Assembly: GCA_038277395.1 (NCBI GenBank)
Contig: CM076197.1
Span: 27,917,564 to 27,981,563, forward strand
Source of the DNA: Dryocosmus kuriphilus
Lineage: Eukaryota > Arthropoda > Insecta > Hymenoptera > Cynipidae
Length of the DNA stretch: 64,000 nt
Direction: 5' to 3'
In this document: positions 55,456 through 64,000 of the stretch, piece by piece
How positions within the stretch are numbered: position 1 is the stretch's first letter
Layout: the number at the start of each line of letters is the position of its first letter
The notes under the pieces: generated by a model
Told to the model about the DNA's origin: nothing
Database searches by the model: none
Seen by the model: only the letters and a program-made list of their open reading frames with translations
Position numbers and translations under genes: made by a program

Positions 55456-57576
55456 CTACAATAAAACCATAACCGCAAAGACATCCTCAAAAATATTTGA
55501 ACTTTCTTTTTCGAACAATGGCATTTTGAAACATTTAGCTTTAACTTGGTTTAACGGAATAAGGTAATGTTGATCACTTAAAACTGAACATTTGTACACC
55601 CCGAGTGCTGAAGATTCAATACCTACATCATATAAATTTTTTTCTGATTGAAAACTTTTTAGCGTACAATTGAGTATTGTTTCCTTGTCGAAGAACATTT
55701 TTTACGCAATATATGTTTTCGTCTGAAGACAATACATAACTGTCACTTTCTGTAGTACCGATTGTCATCGACGGAGTAAAAACAAAATTGTACTGTTCAT
55801 ATTTGTCTATCGCATTTACATGATCTGTCGGAATGGGCCCTTGTTGATGCTTTTTCCAAAATTTCAAAGTTTCTTTGCATGAGAATTTATGTTTGCGCGT
55901 TTTTTTCAATTTCAATTCGTCTGTTATTGATTTTCTGCCAGGATTGAACGGGTGCTTTGTGCACATTCGTCTGTAGAAAGACATGTTGTTTTCATAAACA
56001 AAAGCAGAAACATTATCACATGGCCCAAACCGACGAACTTCATCTATTACATGGAGCAGTCCATGAAAATTGTAGGACAAGATCCTGCGATCGTAAATTT
56101 CACCCGCAAATTTAACGAAGTCTTTCATACATTCTTCCGCCAACGTTAAATTGTCTGGCGATTGGTACATTGAGGAGACAAAAACGTGCATGGCGGAATA
56201 GAACAACAGAAAATGATTGTATGTGCACTTATTAAGAATGTTCTTGAATACAACTGCTCCTGTATATAAAATTAACTGTCTAATCTGAGTCGCTTTATAA
56301 TTTGTATAAAATTCGAGCGAACCTATGGAACGATTAAATTCACGCGGACAGAAAGCTGCCACTTTTTCTAATCTTTCTGACAATAGATTGATTTCACGTG
56401 CACTTAATTTGACTTGCTTGGAAATTTTTCCAACAATCATCAAAATCAAAATTTTTTTCGTGACACCTATGCAGCACAAGTGCATGTAATCAAAAACGAC
56501 GTCTTTTGCAATATTGAATGTAGGTATTTGACTTAGTGGCCTGGTACAATGATAATGCTCTTCGTCGACTCGATTTACATATTTCTTGTGAGTTCTCGGG
56601 CTATTATGAATATCGTCTAGGATAACAAATTTATCAATCGAGTACCCTTCAATTTTACACTTCGAACATGGTACGAACGATCGATGGCCCTTGTGACCCA
56701 ATATAAAGGCTCTTGCAGGTGCATCTGCAATAAAGCATCTGAAAGTCACGGGCAGTTTTATGTCACGGAATAAAATTCCATTGTCTTTTTCAATATTTTG
56801 AATATCGGCCACGAAGAGCTTGAAAAATTCGGAAGCGTCCTCTGGCTCTAGTTTTCCCCTATATATACCTATAGTGCCTGGCTTTGATTTTGGTATATTT
56901 GCAATTTGACACTGAATTGGCCATATACAACCATTTTTACTACACTTATTTATAACAGCCCCATCAGTACTAAAATTGACCTGAAGATTTTCTGGTAAGG
57001 AATTTGGATCAATGTCTTCTAACATATCCGCAATAGCCTTTTCCACGCCAACATGCAAATATTCCCCAGGCTTGGCGATGTGTAACTGAATTTTAGAACG
57101 TGGTGTCTTAACTAGAGTTCTAATATCATGAGGAAACAATTTAGAAAAAACAAGAATGAGTTCTTAAAAACTTCAAGATGCGATTCCCTAAGTTGTGATT
57201 TACTTCTAATAATAACTCTGCCACATTTTTTTTAAATGTCTCATTATCAACGCAAATGGTAGTCTCGTGTGGCAACATCAGTTCTCGCAGCAGAGTTATT
57301 GTTAGAAGCCAATGTTATAAGAGCTCTTTCGCCGTTGTCACTCGCAATATCGTTATTGTCAAACAAGTAGTGCATATTTTCGGCGATATTTAGGTCTTCA
57401 TTAACATTTAATAATGTACTACGTCTAATTAAAACTCTTTCACTATTTAATCTTGCTTTTCTTTTACGCATCATTTCCCTTTGATCACGTATACGCCTTC
57501 TCTGTCTTTCTTTCGATAAAACATGGAGCGGCTTCTTGGAGCGACATTGTCGTGACTGAGCCGTTGTTGGTTCCAT
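55456..57576 (-). pseudogene. CACTA/EnSpm-like transposase (TNP2-type) with frameshifts
   Basis: The N-terminus at 57576 (MEPTTAQSRQCRSKKPLHVL, basic) is followed by KKNVAELLLEVNHNLGNRIL in another frame. The 503-residue block 57139-55628 begins FPHDIRTLVKTPRSKI and has LQVNFSTDGAVINKCSKNGC, RGKLEPEDASEFFKLF, RCFIADAPARAFILGHKGH, CSKCKIEG, a Cys-rich knuckle, DYMHLCCIGVTKKI and FHGLLHVIDEVRRFGPCDNV, the order seen in the animal relatives of CACTA TNP2/DUF4218 transposases. Near 55630 the frame slips; the C-terminal part continues at about 55640-55456 (GVYKCSVLSDQHYLIPLNQV). At least three frameshifts (about 57247, 57165, 55630). No terminal repeats were identified, so element borders are unknown. 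Confidence 0.7.
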
Positions 57577-58440
57577 TTTCCATTCAATTTCGTGGATACC
57601 AAGTGGTACTGCAAGTATTGTAATTTATCAGTCAGCGACACGCTATATTATTATAAATGCGAAAAATCCAATAACAACGTATTCTTGAAATTTACAAGAG
57701 ATACTTAAGTATATTCATTAAATTGATCATTGTAACTAATTAATTAAGACAATAAATTATATCCAAAAACCTTAGAAAAATTTTTATTTTGTTCCAACTT
57801 TTAAGGATTCTACATTCATGTCATCTTTTGACATCTATTGCCAAAAAACAAAAACAATCAACTTATAATTTTATATTATAAAATTTAGACATAACACAAC
57901 ACATTTGTCTGAATCTTGTAACAAGGCCAAATATTTAATATTATCATGATGATTATTTATCCTAACATATGTTTTCTCGGGCAGAGCAACTTTGTAAGAA
58001 AGATAAACATTTTAAAATAATTAGTGATTCTCAAATTGGCAATAAATGAGTGGATATTAAAAATGATCATCAAACAATAATTATATATTTAAAATCCAAC
58101 AAAGTCAAAAATTAGCTGAAAATTTCAAATTTTTCAACTAAAGAAAGACGATTTATGAAATTGAATATTAAAAATGTATTGAATGAGATAACGATATATG
58201 TATAATGTAAATAAATTAGTATAAATATATTTTTTTTAAATTCCAATAATTTAAAATAATTATTTAAAAAATTGTATAACATTAAAATGATATATTTTTC
58301 AGTTTAAGAAATTTAATTTCAGAAACATTTATATTTTGAATTTGAATGTATACTATTTTCCCTTCTCCACTTATCTTGCAGCAGAATTTTATTTTTTTTT
58401 TATTTTGTAAATTTCAAAAAACTTATTATTATTATTGTAA
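57577..58440. other. Very AT-rich spacer
   Basis: No coding frame or repeat unit supported. Confidence 0.5.
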
Positions 58441-59515
58441 TTGATGCTACGATGGGTCCCGGTAAACGGAGCACAGACCCTACGAAGCCTCGAACTAGAG
58501 ACCTCACGAGCCCGCGTTACTTAGGCTTAATGCAGCCCACTGTGATCCCCATTTCAAAAAAACTTAAAAATTGCAAAATTACATCATCCCCAACATTTGT
58601 AATATATTATGATCGATTTTACGCGCATAAATTCACAAATCTATTATTCTAATAATATGAAGGTTTTCAAAAAGTTCATAACATCTCTTGTTTTGTATTT
58701 TATGTTCATCCCTTGCAGCAGAGATATATTTGGTATTTCACGTGAAATAATTTGTTTACCTATTTTTGTCCCCCACGCCAATGTCCTTTCGGCCAAAAAA
58801 GAATGTTTCTATCCAAAAGCCAGGTGTTGGCGGACGATTCGTAAAATCTGTGAAGCAGCAATTTTTTAAAATATAAGTGGATCGAAACGTGGTAGATTAT
58901 TTATAAACGTGGTGATCTTTTGTTACTGATAAGGTTAGGTACTGTATATGTATCAAAATATTTCGAAAAAACTATGGAGCTGCGAGTTGAGGCGCATCGC
59001 CATAATGCGATAGGAAATTGGCATTAATTGAAAACAATTAAAATTTACTCACCGTAATATGAACGTCAAAAATATATTAAAATGTCGAACCCTGCGAATC
59101 GATCGAACTGGAATGTGATCGATGCCAATCGATGTGTAATGGAGGATGATCGAGGACCGAGCGTCATTGGTTGGCATTGAAGTCACGTGTTCACTGACTA
59201 TTTTCCCGCGTAAATTTTAATTGAAACGACTTGTATGAACACATACGCGCTACGCGCGTGATAAATTAAGAGAAAATAAATTTATCTTTCTTTCAAATTA
59301 AGCAATAGAAATCATTTGCTAATCGATCTGAGAAAATATAATCAAGTATTCAGTTTCATTAGATATCTATAAATTGTAACGTCAAAAATATTTATCATTT
59401 TAGAGTGAATTGTTGTCAACTCCTTAATATTCAATAGAAATTAAATTTTTGTGACAAAGATAGATAAGCTCGAGTCTGGATATATAAGTTCTAAATTATT
59501 TGATAGACTAAGCCC
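58441..59515. other. AT-rich with a short GC patch
   Basis: Bases 58448-58550 (GATGGGTCCCGGTAAACGGA, CTCACGAGCCCGCGTTACTT) are GC-richer than the surroundings and may be the end of a repeat. No gene supported. A palindrome-like GCGCTACGCGCG occurs at about 59249, of the same kind as the hairpin cluster at 59750. Confidence 0.4.
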
Positions 59516-59516
59516 G

Positions 59517-59582
59517 ATAGCGTAATAGGCATGTGTACGGCCTTTCACGCAGTAGGACCCGGGTTCAAATCCCGGAACAACC
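59517..59582 (+). ncRNA. tRNA-like sequence with Pol III A and B boxes (SINE head or tRNA pseudogene)
   Basis: TAGCGTAATAGGC matches the A box (TRGCNNAGYNGG), and GGGTTCAAATCCCGG contains a perfect B box (GGTTCRANTCC) with a fully paired T stem (CCGGG and CCCGG). The acceptor stem does not pair (AGCCCGA against AACAACC) and the anticodon loop is too long, so it is not a working tRNA. A T-rich run follows at 59586. Most likely a tRNA-derived SINE 5' end. Confidence 0.55.
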
Positions 59583-59734
59583 TGGAATTTTTTTATTTGG
59601 AAAAATTAAATCCAATAAATTATTATTTTTTTAAATAAATGAAGCCATTATTTTTGCTTATTTCATCGAATTTTCACACACTGGTTCCTTTCGCTGAAAA
59701 GACGTGCACATAACAAAAATAAGTTAAAAACATG

Positions 59735-60010
59735 ATAAAAAAAATCTGCCCGCTTCGCGGGCACATTCTCATCACGCGCTTCGCGCGAAGTATGGGTGCG
59801 CGTCTATTGGCACTCGCGCTTCGCGCTCGATACGTTATTTACGGCACTCGCGCTTCGCGCTCGATAGATTATTCACCTCGCGCTACGCGCTCGGTGTTTA
59901 TGGGTCGTATAAACCTTTAAATTAAAAATTAAAAAAGAAATTATTTTACTTAAGGCTCTATCGCCCTTAAGGAATACATTCTCATCATGACACTCGCGTT
60001 TCGCGCTCGA
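59735..60010. repeat. Cluster of GC-rich perfect hairpins in AT-rich DNA
   Basis: Within 275 bp: CCCGCTTCGCGGG (59749), CGCGCTTCGCGCG (59776), CTCGCGCTTCGCGCTCGATA (59814), the same again at 59850, CTCGCGCTACGCGCTCGG (59877) and CTCGCGTTTCGCGCTCGATA (59994). Each is a short stem around TTCG or TACG, a stable tetraloop type in RNA. The flanks are strongly AT-rich. Confidence 0.85.
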
Positions 60011-60019
60011 TAATTACAT

Positions 60020-60690
60020 TTTTTTTAAACACATTGTAGATTGGTAAAGTTTTTTAGTGATTTTCCAATTTTTCACAATAGAGGATTTCGCTTCTTAAAA
60101 GTAAAACGATGAGTCTTATAAATAAATTTTGTAGCTCTTTCCAAGATGAACAATTCTGCTTGTTAATATTTTCTCATATCTTGCACAGTTTTGCTGAAAA
60201 GTGGTTTTCTTTATATTTCATAACATATTTCACGAATAACTCAAAAACTACGCGTCTGCTCAAAAAAACGATAGAGAGCAAATTTTGTAGATCTTTTTGA
60301 GGCGAACAACTTTGTTCATTATTATTTTTCCGTATCTTCCATAGTTTGGCGGAAAATTTGAAATTTTTTATTTTTAATAACGTTTTATCGATTAGAACAA
60401 AAACCGTGCATTTTATCAAAGAATGGTTAAAACAAAATTTGTAGATCTTTTTAAATTGAACAACTTTGTTCTTTGCCATTTTTTTGTATCTTGAATATTT
60501 TGGCGGGAAACCTGGGTTTTTTAAGTTTAATAGCGTTTTCTTGATTAAAACAAAAACCGTTCATTTGATTAAAAAACGGTTAAGACAAAATTTGTAGATT
60601 TTTTTGAGGTGAACAATTTTACTTTCTTACATTTTTTTTGTATCTCTCATAGTTTATCCGGAAAATGGATTTTTTGATTTTGTGAAAAAC
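60020..60690. repeat. Tandem repeat, about 155 bp unit, 4 copies
   Basis: The phrase AAATTTTGTAGATCTTTTT, followed by GAACAACTTTGTTC and CATAGTTTGGCGGAAAA, recurs at about 60124, 60279, 60434 and 60588. Unit 1 is the most diverged. Units 2-4 share AAAACAAAAACCGT and GGTTAAAACAAAATTTGTAG. Confidence 0.85.
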
Positions 60691-61298
60691 ATTTTTGATG
60701 GATAGAACCGTAACCGTTGGTCAAAAACCGCTGGTTAACGAACTCGTCCTTTCCTTTTACCCCTTAAAGAAGTGTACCAAAGCGCACTCCAATCCGATTA
60801 GTCCTTCGAAAGTTATCGTGGGAACAGACTCCAACGACGACGACGACAACGATGACAACAGACAGACAGACACCGTCGTAAAAATCGTTTTTTCGGATTC
60901 AGGAGGTCTCAAAACGTGGAGATTTCATGAAATCCGCAAAAGTCAAATTTTGCATAAATCTAATACCTTCTCTGATGAGAATGTAATATTAATTTATTAA
61001 AAATCCATTAATAAAAATATCCACAGTTTACGTCAATTTTGCGTCAGCAAACGGTCACAGTAGCATGTATACTTCACGTAAAGTATACGTGCAGTATACG
61101 TGTAGTTTACGTAAATCGTAGGTACCGTATACGTATACATTACGTAAACTTTACGCAAACTATTGTATCAGGGAATAGTTTGAAAAATACTTATATACTT
61201 TGTTAGAAAACATTTTTAAAAAACTGTTTCTAACAATTTGTCGACATTTTTCTCATTATATATGCCGCAACTGTTTTTAAACTTTTTATGGAAACGAA
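60691..61298. other. 3' flank of the array with (GAC)n and palindromic GTATAC words
   Basis: 60830-60870 is a GACGACGACGACAACGATGA tract followed by CAGACAGACAGACACCGTCG. 61060-61165 holds repeated palindromic words (AAGTATACGTGCAGTATACG, CCGTATACGTATAC, TTACGTAAACTTTACG). The 101-residue frame at 60695-61000 is Asp-rich because of the GAC tract and is not supported as a gene. Confidence 0.5.
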
Positions 61299-61525
61299 CC
61301 CAGTGGGCACAAAAATGCAGGACGTCTTTGCGACATCTTAACGACATCTTTACGGCGTCGCGAAGACTTCCTATGTCCGTTTCGTAAAGATATCTTTAAG
61401 ACATCGTTAAGACATTTTAATGTCGCAAAGATGTCTTTACGTCATCTTTACGACACGGACATAGGACGTCTTCGCGACATCGTAAATATGTCGTAAAGAC
61501 GTCCTGCATTTTTGTGCATACTGGG
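61299..61525. mobile_element. CCCAGTGGGC-ended MITE, copy 2
   Basis: Ends CCCAGTGGGCACAAAAATG and inverted CATTTTTGTGCATACTGGG; the interior of GACGTC, TCTTTAAGACATC and GTCTTTACGTCATCTTTACG words forms a near-continuous hairpin. 227 bp; flanked by AA on both sides (possible 2-base duplication). Confidence 0.87.
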
Positions 61526-61559
61526 AATGGTAAGAAATATAAAATAAAAACTTTAAGGC

Positions 61560-61825
61560 TTTATGTCAGAAACTATTTCCGAGCAACTGTTTCTCTTAAC
61601 GTGTGGACATCACTCTTAATGTATTGACTGGAACTGTTTCCCCACAATCAACGGAAACGTATTACTGGAAACGTTTCCATCATATTGCAGAAGGGATGGG
61701 AGAAACTGTTTTACCATGCACCTGGTTTCCACTACTTTTACAGCAGCGTTACAGAAACATTTTTGTGGAAATGATTCCCTCGGATTTACTAATGATTCCA
61801 AGGAACTTTTGGCTGACTGGGTAAT
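61560..61825. repeat. GGAAAC/GTTTCC-rich repeat, second locus
   Basis: ACTGGAACTGTTTCCCCACA, AACGGAAACGTATTACTGGA, AACGTTTCCATC and CCTGGTTTCCAC recur through this stretch, as at 51920-52190. Both loci lie a few hundred bases right of a CCCAGTGGGC MITE. Confidence 0.5.
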
Positions 61826-62235
61826 TCATTTTGAGGTTACATGTAGTTAGTCGTAAATTAACAGGAAGCAAATTATGCAAGGAGAATTTTGGCAACTTTA
61901 ATCACTAAATCATCTATATACTCGGCGAGCTTAGTGTGTAGTTAAAAACCGTACAGGGTGACTTTTCTTTACATCCAGACAAGTTAGGGTTAGTCATGTC
62001 GATTGCTTCCACTTCATCGATCATCACTCTATTACTAGCAATTCATTTTTTGCGTACGTTGAATAGGCTGGATAATTTGACACCGCAGCTGCGCCTATGA
62101 GTGGAAATCAATCCCGACAACGTAAGATGATCAACACTATATTTTTTTAAAAGCTACTTACTGCATAATTATTTGAAAAAAGTAAATAAAAATACCGAGC
62201 TACATTAAATGGATTAAAAAGTTTGAATTTCAAGC
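61826..62235. other. Spacer
   Basis: No coding frame or repeat supported. Confidence 0.4.
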
Positions 62236-62817
62236 GCTAGCGGGTCAGGTGAACGAAATGGAAACTGAACTGATTCGACACATTCGATTTCCACTTGGTC
62301 ACCGTTCGGTTACGTGACAAAAAACTTAATAAAAACATCAGAAAATATTGAAATCATAATTTTATATTAAAATTTCAGTCCTAAAGTAAAGGGGTAATAA
62401 TACAATAATTTTACTTTCCGGCGGTATATATATTTTTTTAACAAGATATCACTTTTCAAGTCCGCAAAATGTGACTGATATCTTTGCTGTAAGTTCATCT
62501 CTAGAGATGCGCTTGAAGTCACTTTTTGTGGACCTTGACAAAGGCGTCTTTAAGCACATCTCTAAAGATGCGCTTAAAGTCACCTTTTACGGAATTGAGT
62601 AGTGAAATCGTGTTCTTTTTTATTTATGCCGACGAAAGATAAAATATATTGCATTACCCCTCTATTTTAGGACTGAAATTTTAATATAGAATTTTAACTG
62701 CAACTGCAACATTTTCTGCTGCTTTTATTAAGTTTTTTGTCATGCAACCGAACGGTGACCGTGTGGAAACCGAATGCAGGTCCAATTCAGTCTCCGTTCC
62801 ATCCACCCGACCCGCTA
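62236..62817. mobile_element. Inverted-repeat element, about 190 bp arms
   Basis: The left arm (CGCTAGCGGGTCAGGTGAAC, GGTCACCGTTCGGTTACGTG, ATTTCAGTCCTAAAGTAAAG) pairs inverted with the right (GGACTGAAATTTTAATATAG, CATGCAACCGAACGGTGACC, CCACCCGACCCGCTAA). The centre holds two direct copies of a 60 bp unit (CATCTCTAGAGATGCGCTTG, AAGTCAC at 62496; CATCTCTAAAGATGCGCTTA, AAGTCAC at 62556). No coding capacity. Confidence 0.82.
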
Positions 62818-63480
62818 AGGAGGTTGCTTTATGATATCCAAAAATATTCGCAAAAATATTGTCACGGTTTGAAAGGGGAATTCAATGTCAGACATAATTT
62901 TAAAGCTATGAAGATTTAAGATGCGAGGACAAAAAACCGGATCCAAAAAAATTGAATGTTTGTCCTCGATCCAACAGCATGCAATATATGAATGCCCTAT
63001 CCCAATTAATACTTCTGTGCAATATTGCTGTAATGTTACAATAATGTTGCGCAAGAACATTGCAGCAATATTGTATAACATTGATACAATGTTGCAATGT
63101 AGAATGCCGTTAACCCGATTAATCCTTTCAAAATTAAGGTATGGAGACTTATTGGTAATTTACCGGTAACTTTTGGTAACTTTCCAAAGCCTCCTCATTT
63201 TTTAAAGTCTTGAACGGCATAACCAAACTATATTACTAGAATTTAGAATATCTTGCCACAAAAAGTGTCAGGAATTGAGATCACCCCTCCCTTCAGCACT
63301 TCCAACGTTGCAAAATTATTTCGCAAAATTGTATCAATGTTGTTACAGTGTTGAATAGAAGACATTCATGTATTGCAGCAGCATTGCTGCAACACTGCAC
63401 AAAGGTTTAATGCAATATTGCAGGAACATAGATGAAATATTGCTGGAACATAGATGAAATATTGCTGATCGAATAGGAAC
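62818..63480. repeat. Region dense in GCAATATTGC/GCAACATTG words
   Basis: At 63015-63105 and 63300-63475 the palindromic words GCAATATTGC, GTTGCAAC and TGCAGCAATATTG recur more than a dozen times. The end includes a 22 bp unit GAACATAGATGAAATATTGC repeated at about 63425 and 63447. Frames on both strands here (62815-63169) are by-products. Confidence 0.55.
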
Positions 63481-63567
63481 TGTGATATAATACCTGAAGG
63501 ATGAGCGGTTCAGGATTAACTTTAATCAGCGTCCAGATATGTCATACATGAAGCCATCTTTAATTAC

Positions 63568-64000
63568 ATTATTAAAAAGCAAATTCATACTTTTTATTGT
63601 TGGACATAGCCTCAATTTGCTCATAGTATCGCTCATGTCAGTATTTAATGCTCTTTGAACGAGGTTCCGAAAATCACTGCATTTTTCTTCCTCACCCTTA
63701 CTTATTATTTCTTCAAAAGCTTTTAACTCTGAACGGTGAGCCGCAGCTTCTTCAAAACTACATCCATATTCCTTAGTTTACCATAATATACGTTCTTCAT
63801 TCCAAATACATTTGTAAAAAACGTGTATACATCTTTGTGATTAATAGCTATTTCATTATTATCAATAAAATGACATGCTGCGAGTCCAAAGCAAATTGGA
63901 CATTTCTCTGTTTCTTTTAAATTGTTTACAGAAATTCTGAAGGATGTGAGAGACATTATGACACTGATACTTAAAATCAGACCCGTTAGAGTACAGAATT
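63568..64000 (-). pseudogene. DIPK2-like: DIPK2/FAM69-like N-terminal exon (opposite strand to the other exons; frameshifted)
   Basis: The minus-strand frame is open from the window edge (64000): LTGLILSISVIMSLTSF, a hydrophobic signal-anchor-like stretch, then KCPICFGLAACHFIDNNEIA and NVFGMKNVYYGKL..MDVVLKKL, the conserved N-terminal Cys motif and N-lobe of DIPK2 proteins. Two extra bases after VVLKKL (near 63745) shift the frame. In the new frame AHRSELKAFEEIISKGEEEK, FRNLVQRALNTDMSD and KLRLCPTIKSMNLLFNN follow, as expected for the family, up to a donor GTAATT at 63567 in phase 0. That phase fits the 22179 exon, which encodes the very next segment. In its present orientation it cannot splice to those exons. 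Either an inverted piece of the same gene or a damaged paralog. Confidence 0.8.

Noticed and set aside
59517..59582. Functional tRNA gene
   Set aside because: Acceptor stem unpaired and anticodon loop too long; called a SINE head or pseudogene instead.
60695..61000. 101-residue Asp-rich frame
   Set aside because: Asp run comes from a (GAC)n tract at the end of a tandem array; no domain.

Overview
This is animal nuclear DNA, AT-rich, intron-bearing and crowded with transposons. The mix of three mariner copies, two pogo/Tigger elements, a DUF4817-type DDE element, hAT, CACTA-like, BEL/Pao, Copia, R1-like and craniofacial-development-protein-2-like LINE pieces is typical of arthropods. My best guess is an insect, possibly a wasp-like hymenopteran; that lineage is inferred from the repeat style and not shown by any gene. 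Nothing looks bacterial or organellar.

The only clear host gene is a FAM69/DIPK2 (Deleted-in-autism-1-like) divergent kinase. Three phase-compatible coding exons lie on the + strand (22179-22479, 38557-38687, 38766-38963), split by a 16 kb intron full of transposons. The matching N-terminal exon lies at the far end on the opposite strand (63568-64000, running off the window). Its donor phase fits the 22179 acceptor. This points to an inversion, a scaffold mis-orientation or a second, damaged paralog.

Layout: 1-747 LINE RNase H remnant; 775-3030 two different satellites (about 180 bp units, then a dimeric 2 x 136 bp satellite); 3355-6013 a nest of inverted-repeat elements; 6268-8113 two more inverted-repeat elements; 8460-11787 a pogo/Tigger element split by a mariner; 12241-20261 an 8 kb TTAA-flanked structure with about 0.9-1.1 kb inverted ends. 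Its interior carries two copies of a transportin-3 (TNPO3) exon fragment, an unrecognised spliced-looking gene fragment, a Copia integrase scrap and a mariner. A 1.2 kb foldback element at 4598-5776 has the same ends. Then: 22179-38963 the DIPK2-like exons with a LINE (23230-26190), a hAT relic (27431-28569) and a 9 kb DUF4817 element (28883-37861) that itself contains a pogo/Tigger element (30080-34518), which in turn holds minisatellites and a hairpin element.

From 39 to 64 kb: BEL/Pao gag scrap, several foldback elements (43996-44378, 48419-50132, 62236-62817), a 3' LINE insertion with a target-site duplication (45975-47154), two copies of a CCCAGTGGGC-ended miniature element, a deleted mariner (52195-53151), a CACTA-like transposase with a multi-exon companion on the minus strand (53447-57576), a tRNA-like Pol III promoter region, a cluster of GC-rich hairpins and a 155 bp tandem array.

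Almost every transposase here is broken by stops, frameshifts or deletions. The best preserved is the first pogo transposase, whose acidic triad is intact but whose gene is split by the mariner. The most interesting structure is the 8 kb TTAA element that appears to have captured spliced host-gene fragments at the DNA level.
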